A stretch of DNA of 64,000 nt from Bacteroidota bacterium (GTDB lineage: Bacteria > Bacteroidota > Ignavibacteria > Ignavibacteriales > Melioribacteraceae), in NCBI GenBank assembly GCA_018818165.1, contig JAHISP010000029.1, positions 22,546 to 86,545 on the forward strand, in the 5' to 3' direction. Positions 44,440 through 55,104 of the stretch are shown here, one piece after another. The notes under the pieces are model-generated. The model ran no database searches, was not told the origin of the DNA, and saw only the letters and a list, made by a program, of their open reading frames with translations. Made by a program: the position numbers and the translations under genes. Within the stretch, counting starts at the first letter, position 1, and every line of letters starts with the position of its first letter.

Positions 44440-44808
44440 ATGAAATCAATTTTAACCATCGGCTTGCTTATAGTTTCAAACACTTTTATGACATTGGCAT
44501 GGTACGGTCATTTAAAATTTTCTGAATGGAAATGGTTTAATAAACTTGGATTTATCTCAATAATATTTATTAGTTGGGGAATAGCCTTATTTGAATATAT
44601 TTTTCAAGTTCCAGCTAACAGAATTGGATTCAAAGGAAATGAAGGACCTTTTTCTTTGGTTCAACTAAAAGTAATTCAAGAAGTAATAACTTTAACTGTA
44701 TTTGTCCTTTTTTCATTAATCGTATTCAAAAATGAAACATTCAAATTAAATCACTTTATTGGATTTGTATTTTTAATTATAGCTGTCTATTTCATTTTTA
44801 AAAACTAA
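44440..44808 (+). CDS. DMT-family protein (DUF486)
   Basis: A 122-aa membrane protein with four helices. Motifs FMTLAWYGHLKF, ISWGIALFEYIFQVPANRIG and FSLVQLKVIQEVITLTVF match the DUF486 family, a small relative of drug/metabolite transporters. Function unknown. Co-directional with the LtaS-like gene (15-base gap), so probably on the same transcript. Confidence 0.9.
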   Translation: MKSILTIGLLIVSNTFMTLAWYGHLKFSEWKWFNKLGFISIIFISWGIALFEYIFQVPANRIGFKGNEGPFSLVQLKVIQEVITLTVFVLFSLIVFKNETFKLNHFIGFVFLIIAVYFIFKN

Positions 44809-44923
44809 TTTGCTAAAAGCATGTTTCGAAACAAAAAATCCTCCTTCCAAATTTCTTAATCTTAATCATACTCTTAATCTGATTATTTGTGAGGTTATTT
44901 AGTTTAAAATTTTGGGAAAAATT

Positions 44924-45053
44924 AAGATAAAAAATTAAGATAAAAAATTAAGATAAAAAATTAAGATAAAAAATTAAGATAAAAAATTAAGATAAAAAAT
45001 TAAGATTAAGAATTAAGATTAAGAATTAAGATTAAGAATTAAGATTAAGAATT
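44924..45053 (+). repeat. 13-base tandem repeat array
   Basis: Ten uninterrupted 13-base units: six AAGATAAAAAATT (44924-45001) followed by four AAGATTAAGAATT (45002-45053), then a degenerate end (AAGAGTAAGAAAA). The two unit types differ at two positions. The upstream stretch 44854-44880 carries the reverse-complement pattern (CTTAATCTTAATC and ACTCTTAATCT). The rest of the 326-base gap 44809-45134 has no gene or recognisable RNA. Confidence 0.95.
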
Positions 45054-45134
45054 AAGAGTAAGAAAAATGACGTAATAAATCCAACTAAACCTAATTATCC
45101 TTATATTTAAACCTCAAAAAAACAGAAAGAAAGT

Positions 45135-46238
45135 ATGAATAAAAATAGAGTAATTGTTGCAATGAGTGGTGGAGTTGATTCATCGGTTGCAGCAGCACTT
45201 TTGCATAGAGAAGGTTACGAAGTTATTGGAATTACAATGAAAACTTGGGGCTTTATGGAAGTTGGTGGCGCTCCAAAACATGAATCTGGTTGCTGTTCAT
45301 TGGATGCTATTTTTGATGCAAAAAATGTAGCAACACAATTCGATTTTCCGCATTATACAGTCGATTTCACAAAATCATTTGAAAAAGCAGTTATTAATAA
45401 TTTTGTTGATGAATATTTTGCTGGGCGGACTCCAAATCCTTGTGTAATTTGTAATCGTGCAATAAAATGGGAAGAATTGTTAGAAAAAGCAAATCAACTA
45501 GATGCTTATTATGTCGCAACTGGTCATTATGCAAAAGTAGATTTTGATAAAGAAAATAATCGTTATTGTCTTATTAATTCAGCGGATTCTCACAAAGATC
45601 AGACTTATGCACTTTGGGGATTGTCGCAGGAATCATTAAGTCGCACTTTGCTTCCACTTGGAAAATACACAAAAGTTGAAATTAGAGAACTTGCCGAGGA
45701 ATTTAAATTAAAGACAGCAAATAAACCTGATAGCATGGAAATATGCTTTGTTGCAGATAATAATTATGAGCGATTTTTGCGTGAACGTGTTCCAGAAAAA
45801 ATTGCTTCTGTTCCCGAAGGCGATTTTGTTTATCACGGAAAAGTTGTTGGAAGGCATCACGGAATTCCTTTTTATACAGTTGGACAAAGAAAAGGACTTG
45901 GAATTGCTCTCGGAACTCCAGTTTATGTTAAAAATATTGATGTTAAAAACAATATTATTGAGTTAGCAGATAAAGATGAGCTTTTGGAATTTAACGTTTT
46001 CGCTAATCAAATTAATTACGTGAGCAAATCAATTTTGGAAGAAGGAATGCAAGTAATTGCAAAAATTAGATATTCCGATAAAGGCTCAGAAGCTGAAATT
46101 GTTAAATCAACCGAAGATGAAATACAGCTTAAATTTATTTTACCCAAAAGTGCAATTACTCCGGGACAATCGTTGGTTATTTATGATAATAACGGATATG
46201 TTTTAGCTGGCGGAATAATAGATAGAATTAATTCTTAA
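45135..46238 (+). CDS. mnmA: tRNA 2-thiouridylase MnmA
   Basis: Adds sulfur at U34 of Lys, Glu and Gln tRNAs. PP-loop ATPase motif MSGGVDSSVAAALL (about residues 9-22), thiolation Cys in NPCVICNRAIKWE (about 97-109) and MEICFV (second catalytic Cys, about 201-206). The C-terminal beta-barrel (GQRKGLGIALGTPVYV; LPKSAITPGQSLVIY) is complete. 367 aa, full length. Confidence 0.96.
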   Translation: MNKNRVIVAMSGGVDSSVAAALLHREGYEVIGITMKTWGFMEVGGAPKHESGCCSLDAIFDAKNVATQFDFPHYTVDFTKSFEKAVINNFVDEYFAGRTPNPCVICNRAIKWEELLEKANQLDAYYVATGHYAKVDFDKENNRYCLINSADSHKDQTYALWGLSQESLSRTLLPLGKYTKVEIRELAEEFKLKTANKPDSMEICFVADNNYERFLRERVPEKIASVPEGDFVYHGKVVGRHHGIPFYTVGQRKGLGIALGTPVYVKNIDVKNNIIELADKDELLEFNVFANQINYVSKSILEEGMQVIAKIRYSDKGSEAEIVKSTEDEIQLKFILPKSAITPGQSLVIYDNNGYVLAGGIIDRINS

Positions 46239-46305
46239 AACGAGAATCGTTAGTCGTGAATCGTGAGATAGTATAAACTAACGACTTCCAATTAAAAATA
46301 TTTTT

Positions 46306-46326
46306 GCACAGATTACTAATCTGTGC
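46306..46326 (+). repeat. Palindromic hairpin GCACAGATT...AATCTGTGC
   Basis: Perfect nine-base inverted repeat GCACAGATT (46306-46314) and AATCTGTGC (46318-46326), loop ACT, in the gap between mnmA and lpdA. Just upstream, TCGTTAG (46247-46253) and CTAACGA (46278-46284) form a second inverted pair. This GCACAGATT hairpin type looks like a dispersed repeat, though only one copy is in the window. Confidence 0.6.
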
Positions 46327-46406
46327 TACAAAGTGCAAACTAGGACAATAGGTTTTATTTTATCGCATAGTTAAGTATATTAGTATAATTAGAATAGGAA
46401 ATATTT

Positions 46407-47810
46407 ATGTCAAACAAATACGATATTGCAATTCTTGGTGGCGGTCCTGGTGGATATGTTGCAGCAATAAAAGCATCACAATTGGGTTATAAGACTGTAG
46501 TTATTGAAAAGGAAAATCTTGGTGGAGTTTGTTTAAATTGGGGTTGTATTCCTACAAAAGCGTTATTAAAAAGTGCAGAAGTTTATGATTTAGTTGCTAA
46601 TTCGTCAAAAGATTTTGGAATTAATGTCGAAAATGTAAGTTTTGATTTTCCCAAAACAATAAAACGAAGCAGAAATGTTTCCAAGAAAATTGTTAAAGGC
46701 GTTGAGTATCTTTTCAAAAAAAATAATATTGATAGAGTTAAAGGTTTTGGAAAGTTAAATTTGGAAAAGGGAATTGATATAATTGATTCTGAAGGCAAAA
46801 TAGTTGAAACTGTGATTTCCGATAAAATTATTATTGCAACTGGCGCTCGTCCAAAATCAATTCCAACAATTCCTGTTGATCGCGAATTTATTATTACAAG
46901 TAGTGAAGCAATGTCTTTAGCCGAGCAGCCAAAGGAACTTATAATTATTGGGGCTGGTGTTATTGGAATTGAATTCGCATATTTTTATTCCACAATTGGA
47001 ACAAAAGTAACAGTGATTGAAATGTTAGATTCCGTTCTTCCACTTGAGGATAAAGAAGTTTCATCGTTGTTGCAAGCGAGTTTAACCAAACGTGGAGTTC
47101 AGTTTTATTTATCCACAAAAGTTGAAAGTGTAAAAGTAATGGATGGAAAAGTTGTAGTATCAATAGAAAAAGATGGTGAGAAAATTGAATTAACCGCCGA
47201 GAAAGCATTAAACGCAATTGGAGTTTCACCAAATTCTGAGAATATTGGTCTTGAAGAACTTGGAATTGAAACTGAACGTGGAAATATTGTTGTTGATAAA
47301 GCCAACTATGAAACAAATGTTAAAGGTATTTTTGCAGTTGGTGATGTAATTGGCCAGCCTTGCTTGGCTCACGTTGCTTCTGCCGAAGGAATTCATTGTG
47401 TTGAAAAAATTCACGGTAAAAATATTCCAGATATTGATTACTCAAATGTTCCTGGTTGTACATATTCGCAACCGCAAGTTGCAAGCATAGGTCTTACTGA
47501 AGAAAAAGCTATTGCTTTAGGATTAGAGATTAAAATCGGTAAATTCCCCTTATCTGCAAGTGGAAAAGCTGCCGCAATTGGTGAAAGAGAAGGTTTTGCA
47601 AAACTTATATTTGATAAAAAATATGGCGAACTTCTTGGCGCCCATATTATTGGACCAGAAGCTACAGAAATGATTGCCGAACTTGGAATTGCTAAATCAC
47701 TTGAAGCTACAAATGAATCAATTGCAAATACAATTCATGCTCATCCTACTCTTTCAGAAATAATAATGGAAGCAGCGGAAGATGCCGATGGAAAAGCAAT
47801 TCACATATAG
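46407..47810 (+). CDS. lpdA: Dihydrolipoyl dehydrogenase
   Basis: E3 of 2-oxoacid dehydrogenase complexes. FAD-binding GGGPGGYVAA, redox-active disulfide GGVCLNWGCIPTKAL, NAD-binding GAGVIGIEFAYFYSTIGTKV, and C-terminal catalytic HAHPTLSE are intact. 467 aa, full length. First gene of an operon with lipB, fused E1, E2 and lipA. Its stop lies within the start of lipB (29-base overlap). Confidence 0.97.
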   Translation: MSNKYDIAILGGGPGGYVAAIKASQLGYKTVVIEKENLGGVCLNWGCIPTKALLKSAEVYDLVANSSKDFGINVENVSFDFPKTIKRSRNVSKKIVKGVEYLFKKNNIDRVKGFGKLNLEKGIDIIDSEGKIVETVISDKIIIATGARPKSIPTIPVDREFIITSSEAMSLAEQPKELIIIGAGVIGIEFAYFYSTIGTKVTVIEMLDSVLPLEDKEVSSLLQASLTKRGVQFYLSTKVESVKVMDGKVVVSIEKDGEKIELTAEKALNAIGVSPNSENIGLEELGIETERGNIVVDKANYETNVKGIFAVGDVIGQPCLAHVASAEGIHCVEKIHGKNIPDIDYSNVPGCTYSQPQVASIGLTEEKAIALGLEIKIGKFPLSASGKAAAIGEREGFAKLIFDKKYGELLGAHIIGPEATEMIAELGIAKSLEATNESIANTIHAHPTLSEIIMEAAEDADGKAIHI

Positions 47811-48471
47811 AACTCTGTCATATTCTGATTTAGGACATATTGATTATCAGAAAGCTTGGAATTTACAACACGAGATTTTTAATAAGAGATTATCCAACGA
47901 GGTAAGTGATACTTTATTGTTGTTGGAACATCCAAATACTTATACTTTAGGAAAATCTTCAAACAAGGCTAATCTTCTTTTCTCTGATTTGGAATTGCAG
48001 CAAAAAAATATTGCTATTTATAATATTGATAGAGGCGGTGATATAACATATCACGGGCCTGGACAAATTGTCGGATATCCAATAATCAATCTTTCACTTT
48101 GGAAAAAAGATACTCACAAATATTTGAGAACGCTTGAGGAAGTAATTATTCAAACATTATTGGAATTTGGAGTTAATGGCGAGCGAAATGAAGAACATAC
48201 TGGAGTTTGGGTTGGAAACAACAAAATTTGTGCAATTGGAATTAAAGTTAGCCGTTGGATTACAATGCACGGTTTTGCATTTAATATAAATACAAATATG
48301 GATTATTTTAATGGAATAATTCCTTGCGGAATTAAAAATAAAGGTGTTACTTCATTAAAAAATGAGTTAAATAAACAGATTGAAATTGAATTAGTAAAAA
48401 AAAGTTTGTTACAGAAGTTTTACGAAATATTTAATTATGATGAATTAGAAATTCATAATGGAAATTTTTAA
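47782..48471 (+). CDS. lipB: Octanoyl-[ACP]:protein N-octanoyltransferase
   Basis: Transfers octanoate from ACP to lipoyl domains. Signature GGDITYHGPGQIVGYPI (about residues 76-92), catalytic Lys in AIGIKVSRWITMHGFA and catalytic Cys in IPCGIK. 229 aa. ATG at 47782 with a second Met at 47788; both lie inside lpdA. Placement directly after lpdA and before E1 and E2 points to dedicated lipoylation of this complex. Confidence 0.95.
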   Translation: MPMEKQFTYRTLSYSDLGHIDYQKAWNLQHEIFNKRLSNEVSDTLLLLEHPNTYTLGKSSNKANLLFSDLELQQKNIAIYNIDRGGDITYHGPGQIVGYPIINLSLWKKDTHKYLRTLEEVIIQTLLEFGVNGERNEEHTGVWVGNNKICAIGIKVSRWITMHGFAFNINTNMDYFNGIIPCGIKNKGVTSLKNELNKQIEIELVKKSLLQKFYEIFNYDELEIHNGNF

Positions 48472-48497
48472 TTGAAAGTAATTTAGAAAGTGAGATA

Positions 48498-50522
<2,025 letters not shown>

Positions 50523-50543
50523 AGTGAAAATTGGAGTTAAATT

Positions 50544-51788
50544 ATGAAAATAGATATAGTAATGCCCAAAATGGGCGAAAGTTTAACGGAAGGAACTATA
50601 ATTGCTTGGCTAAAATCTGTTGGCGACAAGGTTCAAAAAGATGAAATAATTTACGAAATAACCACAGATAAAGTGGATACTGAAATTCCAAGTCCAGTTG
50701 ATGGAGTTTTGGTAGAAATATTAGTTAGGGAACAGGAGACGGTTTTAGTTGATACAGTTGTTGCAATAATTGAAACTGATGCTGAACAAGTTGTTATTGT
50801 TGAGGATAAAAATGCTGTAAATAATTCTACAGAATCGGTTGATGTTTTTGAAAATGTTGAAAAAGTTACAGAACATAAGACTAAAACTGAAAAGGAAAAA
50901 CCCAATAAATTTTTATCGCCTTTAGTTTTGAGCATTGCTAACAAAGAAAATATTCCAATAAGTGAAGTTGAAAAAATTGATGGAAGTGGATTAAATGGAC
51001 GAATTACGAAAAACGATATTTTGCAATTTGTTAATAATAAAGAAAAGGTAGTTAAATCAGCACCACAAATAAATATTAACGTTGATGATGAAATAATTCC
51101 AATGGATACAACACGCAAACGGATTATGGAGCACATGATTAAAAGTCGTGATACATCTGTTCATGTAACTTCAGTTACGGAAGTTGATATGAGTAAATTG
51201 TACAACTTTTTGAAGCAAAATAAAAAGAGATTTGCAGAAGAAGAAAATGTAAAATTCACATATTTAACATTTATTGCTCATGCTGTTATAAATGCGATTA
51301 AGGAATTTCCATTAATTAATTCTCAAATTGATGGTGATAAAATTGTAATGAAAAAGCATGTAAATCTTGGAATTGCGGTTGCAGTTGAGCCAAATGGATT
51401 GATTGTTCCAAATATTAAAAATGCTGAAAATTTAAGTGCAAGGGGATTGGCAAAAGAAATTGCATCTTTAGGAAATAAAGCTCGTAATAAAGGTTTAGTT
51501 CCAGATGATGTTAAAAACGGAACATTTTCAATCTCAAATTATGGTGTATTTGGCGTTCAATTTGGAACTCCAATTATAAATCAGCCAGAAGTTGCAATTA
51601 TTGGCGTTGGTTCGGTTGATAAAAAACCAGTTGTAGTTGAAGTTGATGGAATGGACACAATTGCAATTAAACCGATGATGTATCTTACAATTAGTCACGA
51701 CCACAGACTAATTGATGGAATGCTTGGCGGAAAGTTCCTTAATTCTGTAAAACAAAGATTAGAAAACTTTGATTTTTCAAATATCTAA
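50544..51788 (+). CDS. Dihydrolipoamide acyltransferase E2
   Basis: A 414-aa E2 with three parts: a lipoyl domain (lipoyl Lys in EITTDKVDTEIPSPV, about residues 36-50), a peripheral subunit-binding domain (LSPLVLSIANKENIP; GSGLNGRITKNDI, about 120-160) and a catalytic acyltransferase domain with HDHRLIDGMLGGKF (His about 387, Asp about 391). One lipoyl domain only. ATG is preceded by TTGGAG. Together with E1 and lpdA it completes a dehydrogenase complex. Confidence 0.95.
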   Translation: MKIDIVMPKMGESLTEGTIIAWLKSVGDKVQKDEIIYEITTDKVDTEIPSPVDGVLVEILVREQETVLVDTVVAIIETDAEQVVIVEDKNAVNNSTESVDVFENVEKVTEHKTKTEKEKPNKFLSPLVLSIANKENIPISEVEKIDGSGLNGRITKNDILQFVNNKEKVVKSAPQININVDDEIIPMDTTRKRIMEHMIKSRDTSVHVTSVTEVDMSKLYNFLKQNKKRFAEEENVKFTYLTFIAHAVINAIKEFPLINSQIDGDKIVMKKHVNLGIAVAVEPNGLIVPNIKNAENLSARGLAKEIASLGNKARNKGLVPDDVKNGTFSISNYGVFGVQFGTPIINQPEVAIIGVGSVDKKPVVVEVDGMDTIAIKPMMYLTISHDHRLIDGMLGGKFLNSVKQRLENFDFSNI

Positions 51789-51841
51789 AAATGTAAATTA
51801 AAATATTCTTATATTCAGACTATTATTTATAGGTGTGTGAT

Positions 51842-52126
51842 ATGTTAGCTACAAACGAACTAAATAACTTAACAAAAGAACTCGGTTATGCAAGTCTTGA
51901 AGAAGCGGCAACTCGTCAAATTGAACTTTTATTATTAAGCAAAATTGCTAAATATAAAGCTGAAAATGAGTTTTACACTAAAAAATACGATAGTGATTAT
52001 AATTCAGTATTAAAACAAAATGACTCCGAAAATTTTGACCTTGAGGATGATTTAAATGATTGGAAATTTGCTTTAGAAGCACTTAAAAAATGTAAAGCAC
52101 AGTATGATAGTTTAAAAAATGATTAA
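51842..52126 (+). CDS. Small helical protein, likely antitoxin of a TumE-like pair
   Basis: A 94-aa protein (ATG 51842, AGGTG upstream; GTG 51833 is an alternative) with predicted alpha helices and heptad-like spacing: LATNELNNLTKELGYASLEE, KIAKYKAENEFYTKKYDSD, DWKFALEALKKCKAQYDSL. Highly charged, no signal peptide. It overlaps the TumE-like gene by eight bases, the organisation of toxin-antitoxin modules. Family not recognised; antitoxin role is inferred from context. Confidence 0.68.
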   Translation: MLATNELNNLTKELGYASLEEAATRQIELLLLSKIAKYKAENEFYTKKYDSDYNSVLKQNDSENFDLEDDLNDWKFALEALKKCKAQYDSLKND

Positions 52127-52463
52127 AGTAATTAAATCATTTTCCTCAATTATCAATAAGTGGGAAATTCAAAAATATGATTTTGAAGGAAGTTCATTTA
52201 GATTTCAAGCTAAAATTCAATTTATCGATTCTTCTATTCTAAATATAAAAGAATATTATTTTGAAAAAGATGGAAAACGAAAATACTCTTATCATTGGAT
52301 GAATTCTAAAAATGAGCTAATAATTCGGTGGGATAATTCAGATCATTGGCAAGAAATAACTACTTTTCCTTATCACGAACATCATAAAACAATCTCAAAC
52401 GTAAAGCCTTCTAGAACAATTACGCTTCAAGAAGTATTAACAACTATTTCGAGTAAATTTTAA
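52119..52463 (+). CDS. TumE-like (DUF6516) protein, probable toxin
   Basis: A 114-aa protein matching the pattern of the DUF6516/TumE family: a beta-rich N-half, YHW (residues 58-60), then RWDNSDH (70-76), then PYHEHH (84-89), and a C-terminal LQEVLTTI helix. The spacing Y-H-W, R-W-D-N, P-x-H is the family signature. Functions of such pairs are toxin-antitoxin by annotation; I have no direct evidence for this copy. It is translationally coupled to the preceding small helical gene and lies just upstream of lipA (two-base gap). Confidence 0.72.
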   Translation: MIKVIKSFSSIINKWEIQKYDFEGSSFRFQAKIQFIDSSILNIKEYYFEKDGKRKYSYHWMNSKNELIIRWDNSDHWQEITTFPYHEHHKTISNVKPSRTITLQEVLTTISSKF

Positions 52464-52465
52464 TT

Positions 52466-53380
52466 ATGCAAAAAATAAATAAGCACCAAAAAGAATACAA
52501 AGAGCAAATTGAAAAATCAAAACCAGAATTGGGCAGAAGACCAGATTGGTTAAAAGTACGTTTGCCAAGTGGCGATAATTATAACGAAGTTTTGCAATTA
52601 ATGCGAAAAGCATCGTTAAATACAGTTTGTGAAGAGGCAAAATGTCCCAATTTATCAGAATGTTGGAATAGTAGAACAGCGACATTTATGATTCTTGGCG
52701 ATACTTGCACCCGTAGTTGTGGATTTTGCAATGTAAAAATTGGAATTCCAAACGAATTGGATTTAGATGAACCACGCAGAGTTGTCGAATCAGCAGTTGA
52801 GTTAAACTTAAAACATGTTGTAATCACTTCTGTTGATAGAGATGACTTAAAAGATGGCGGTGCTAAAATCTTTTCAGAAACAATTAAATTATTAAACGAA
52901 AAACTTCCACTCACAACAATTGAAATTTTAATACCAGATTTCAAGGGTGATGAAAACTCATTTAAAATAATTATGGAACATCCGCCAACTGTTCTAAATC
53001 ACAATTTAGAAACAGTTGAAAGACTTTATCATGCTGTTCGTCCGCAAGCAAATTATAAAAGAAGTTTAAATTTGATTAAGTGGTTTAAAGGTAAAGGACT
53101 AAGGACAAAAAGCGGAATTATGGTTGGAATTGGCGAAACAAAAGAAGAAGTTATAGAAATAATGAAAAATCTTAGGGAAAGTGGATGTGACATTATGACC
53201 ATTGGGCAATATTTACAACCGACAAAAGATCATCTTCCTGTTGATAGATTTGTAACACCAGATGAATTTAATTATTATAAAGAGGAAGGCTTAAAACTAG
53301 GATTTCTTGCTGTAGAATCAGCTCCTCTTGTTAGAAGCTCTTATCATGCAGAAAAGCATTCTGAGCTAATTATAAAATAA
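52466..53380 (+). CDS. lipA: Lipoyl synthase
   Basis: Radical SAM enzyme that inserts two sulfurs into octanoyl groups. Auxiliary cluster CEEAKCPNLSECW (about residues 51-63) and radical SAM CTRSCGFCNV (about 77-86) are intact, plus the C-terminal RSSYHAE with its conserved serine. 304 aa, full length. It ends the operon that starts with lpdA and lipB, although the toxin-like pair separates it from E2. Confidence 0.96.
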   Translation: MQKINKHQKEYKEQIEKSKPELGRRPDWLKVRLPSGDNYNEVLQLMRKASLNTVCEEAKCPNLSECWNSRTATFMILGDTCTRSCGFCNVKIGIPNELDLDEPRRVVESAVELNLKHVVITSVDRDDLKDGGAKIFSETIKLLNEKLPLTTIEILIPDFKGDENSFKIIMEHPPTVLNHNLETVERLYHAVRPQANYKRSLNLIKWFKGKGLRTKSGIMVGIGETKEEVIEIMKNLRESGCDIMTIGQYLQPTKDHLPVDRFVTPDEFNYYKEEGLKLGFLAVESAPLVRSSYHAEKHSELIIK

Positions 53381-53698
53381 ATTATTTTTGGATGTAAATA
53401 CATTATACTGCAATAATATCCAAAACATACTAATCAGACAAATGGAAACAAGGTCAAAAAAATGATATAGCAAAATCCATAATAATTTTTATTTAAATGA
53501 ATAAATATTCACAAAAAGAATTTCTCGCTTTTTTTGTTAAAAGAAAACTTTTGCTTAATTTGGGTATAAATATTAGTGCAAGTGATATACAATTAAGATA
53601 ATTATTTATTATAAAATGGAAAGTGATTTGAAAATATTTTACAACATATTGCTCATAAATATTATATCAATTATTGCTAATAAAATTGCACATTGTAG
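53381..53698 (+). other. Intergenic region, no gene seen
   Basis: About 320 AT-rich bases between lipA and the korD leader. An eight-base inverted repeat TTTTGGAT (53386-53393) and ATCCAAAA (53418-53425) lies near lipA but lacks a T tract. No coding frame, tRNA or repeat copy was found. It should hold the promoter of the korD operon, but I could not identify convincing elements. Confidence 0.6.
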
Positions 53699-53726
53699 AA
53701 GGTTACTGTAAATGGTAACCTTTTTT
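53699..53726 (+). terminator. Intrinsic terminator in the korD leader
   Basis: AAGGTTAC (53699-53706) and GTAACCTT (53715-53722) form an eight-base stem with an eight-base loop, followed by TTTT to 53726. It lies only 29 bases before the korD ATG (TAGGAG ribosome site between), far from lipA, so it may stop an upstream transcript or regulate korD as an attenuator. Confidence 0.65.
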
Positions 53727-53755
53727 AGTTTAAACCGATTTAATAGGAGACTTAT

Positions 53756-54043
53756 ATGGCTAAAGCAAAAGGCGATATTTCAATTAACATCGAAAAATGC
53801 AAAGGTTGCGAAATTTGCATGGATGCTTGTCCAGAAGATGTAATTGCTATGTCGAAAGAAGTCAATCAAAAAGGTTATCTGTATGCAGTCAAAATTACTG
53901 ATACATGTACAGGCTGTACCAATTGTGCTCTTGTTTGTCCAGACGCTGTTATAACAGTTTTTAGAGAAACAAAACAAAAGAAAGAGCAAATAGCAACAAT
54001 TACAAATGTAACTGGAAACATAACAGTAACGGTGGACAAATGA
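53756..54043 (+). CDS. korD: 2-oxoacid:ferredoxin oxidoreductase delta (ferredoxin) subunit
   Basis: A 95-aa dicluster ferredoxin subunit: CKGCEICMDACP (about residues 15-26) and CTGCTNCALVCP (about 51-62), each binding one 4Fe-4S cluster. It shuttles electrons from the thiamine-dependent oxidoreductase to ferredoxin. ATG preceded by TAGGAG. The korA start overlaps its stop by four bases, and the order delta-alpha-beta-gamma fits KorDABC-type complexes. Confidence 0.92.
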   Translation: MAKAKGDISINIEKCKGCEICMDACPEDVIAMSKEVNQKGYLYAVKITDTCTGCTNCALVCPDAVITVFRETKQKKEQIATITNVTGNITVTVDK

Positions 54044-55104
54044 TAAAATTAATGAAAGGGAATGAAGCATTAGCAGAAGCTGCAATTAGAGCTGGTGCAG
54101 ATGCTTATTTTGGCTATCCGATTACACCGCAATCGGAAGTACTTGAGTACCTTGCTCGTGAAGCGGAAAAAAGAACTGGAATGGTGGTTCTTCAAGCAGA
54201 AAGTGAAGTTGCATCAATAAATATGGTATATGGTGCTGCAGGAACAGGTAAAAAAGTTTGGACTTCTTCATCTAGTCCAGGAATTAGTTTAATGCAAGAA
54301 GGCATTTCATACATTGCTTCTGCAGAATTACCTTGTTTAATAGTAAACGTGCAACGTGGTGGTCCGGGTCTCGGCACAATCCAACCAGCACAAAGCGATT
54401 ACTTTCAATCGGTAAAAGGTGGTGGTCATGGCGATTATCATATGATTGTTATCGCCCCAGCCACTGTTCAAGAAATGTCAGATTTCGTAAAACTATCATT
54501 TGAACTTGCATTTAAATATCGTAACCCGGTTATGATTTTAACAGATGGTGCACTTGGACAAATGATGGAAAAAGTTGAATTTTTTGAACAACAAGAAAGA
54601 ACTACAGAAAAATTGGATTGGGCTACTGTTGGAAAACCAACTGATAGAGACCACAATGTAATTACTTCACTACATATTAAACCAGATAAGATGGAAGAGA
54701 TTAATATTCATCTTCAAAAGAAATATAGATTAATTGAAGAAAACGAAATTCGTTTTGAAGAAATTATGTGCGAAGATGCTGATTATATTATAACCGCATT
54801 TGGTTTGGTAGCGCGTATTTGTACAAAAGCCGCTGAACTTGCTCGCGAAAAAGGGATTAAAGTTGGTGTTTTCCGTCCAATTTCTTTATATCCATTTCCT
54901 TATGAGAAAATAAAATCTCATTCAAGTAAGATAAAAGGAATTCTGGACGTGGAAATGAATGCTGGTCAAATGATTGAAGACGTTAAATTAAGTGTTAATG
55001 GAAAAGTACCAGTTGAGTTTTATGGTAGAATGGGTGGAATTGTTCCAGCACCAGATGAAATTCTTGAAGCTCTTGAAAAGTATATTGAAGGAGGTAAATT
55101 ATGA
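54040..55104 (+). CDS. korA: 2-oxoacid:ferredoxin oxidoreductase alpha subunit (KorA/VorB-like)
   Basis: A 354-aa alpha subunit with pyrimidine-binding and transketolase C-terminal-like domains. YFGYPITPQSEVLEYL, QAESEVASINMVYGA and VNVQRGGPGLGTIQPAQ are characteristic of 2-oxoglutarate and branched-chain (VorB) subunits. Catalyses oxidative decarboxylation to acyl-CoA with reduced ferredoxin. Whether 2-oxoglutarate or branched 2-oxoacids is the substrate is not clear from sequence. Overlaps korB by four bases. Confidence 0.93.
   Translation: MIKLMKGNEALAEAAIRAGADAYFGYPITPQSEVLEYLAREAEKRTGMVVLQAESEVASINMVYGAAGTGKKVWTSSSSPGISLMQEGISYIASAELPCLIVNVQRGGPGLGTIQPAQSDYFQSVKGGGHGDYHMIVIAPATVQEMSDFVKLSFELAFKYRNPVMILTDGALGQMMEKVEFFEQQERTTEKLDWATVGKPTDRDHNVITSLHIKPDKMEEINIHLQKKYRLIEENEIRFEEIMCEDADYIITAFGLVARICTKAAELAREKGIKVGVFRPISLYPFPYEKIKSHSSKIKGILDVEMNAGQMIEDVKLSVNGKVPVEFYGRMGGIVPAPDEILEALEKYIEGGKL

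Noticed and set aside
44924..45053. CRISPR array
   Set aside because: Units are 13 bases, directly adjacent and without variable spacers, so this is a simple tandem repeat; no cas genes are present.
53381..53755. tRNA or riboswitch in the korD leader
   Set aside because: No T-arm, cloverleaf or known aptamer pattern could be found; only the terminator hairpin is clear.
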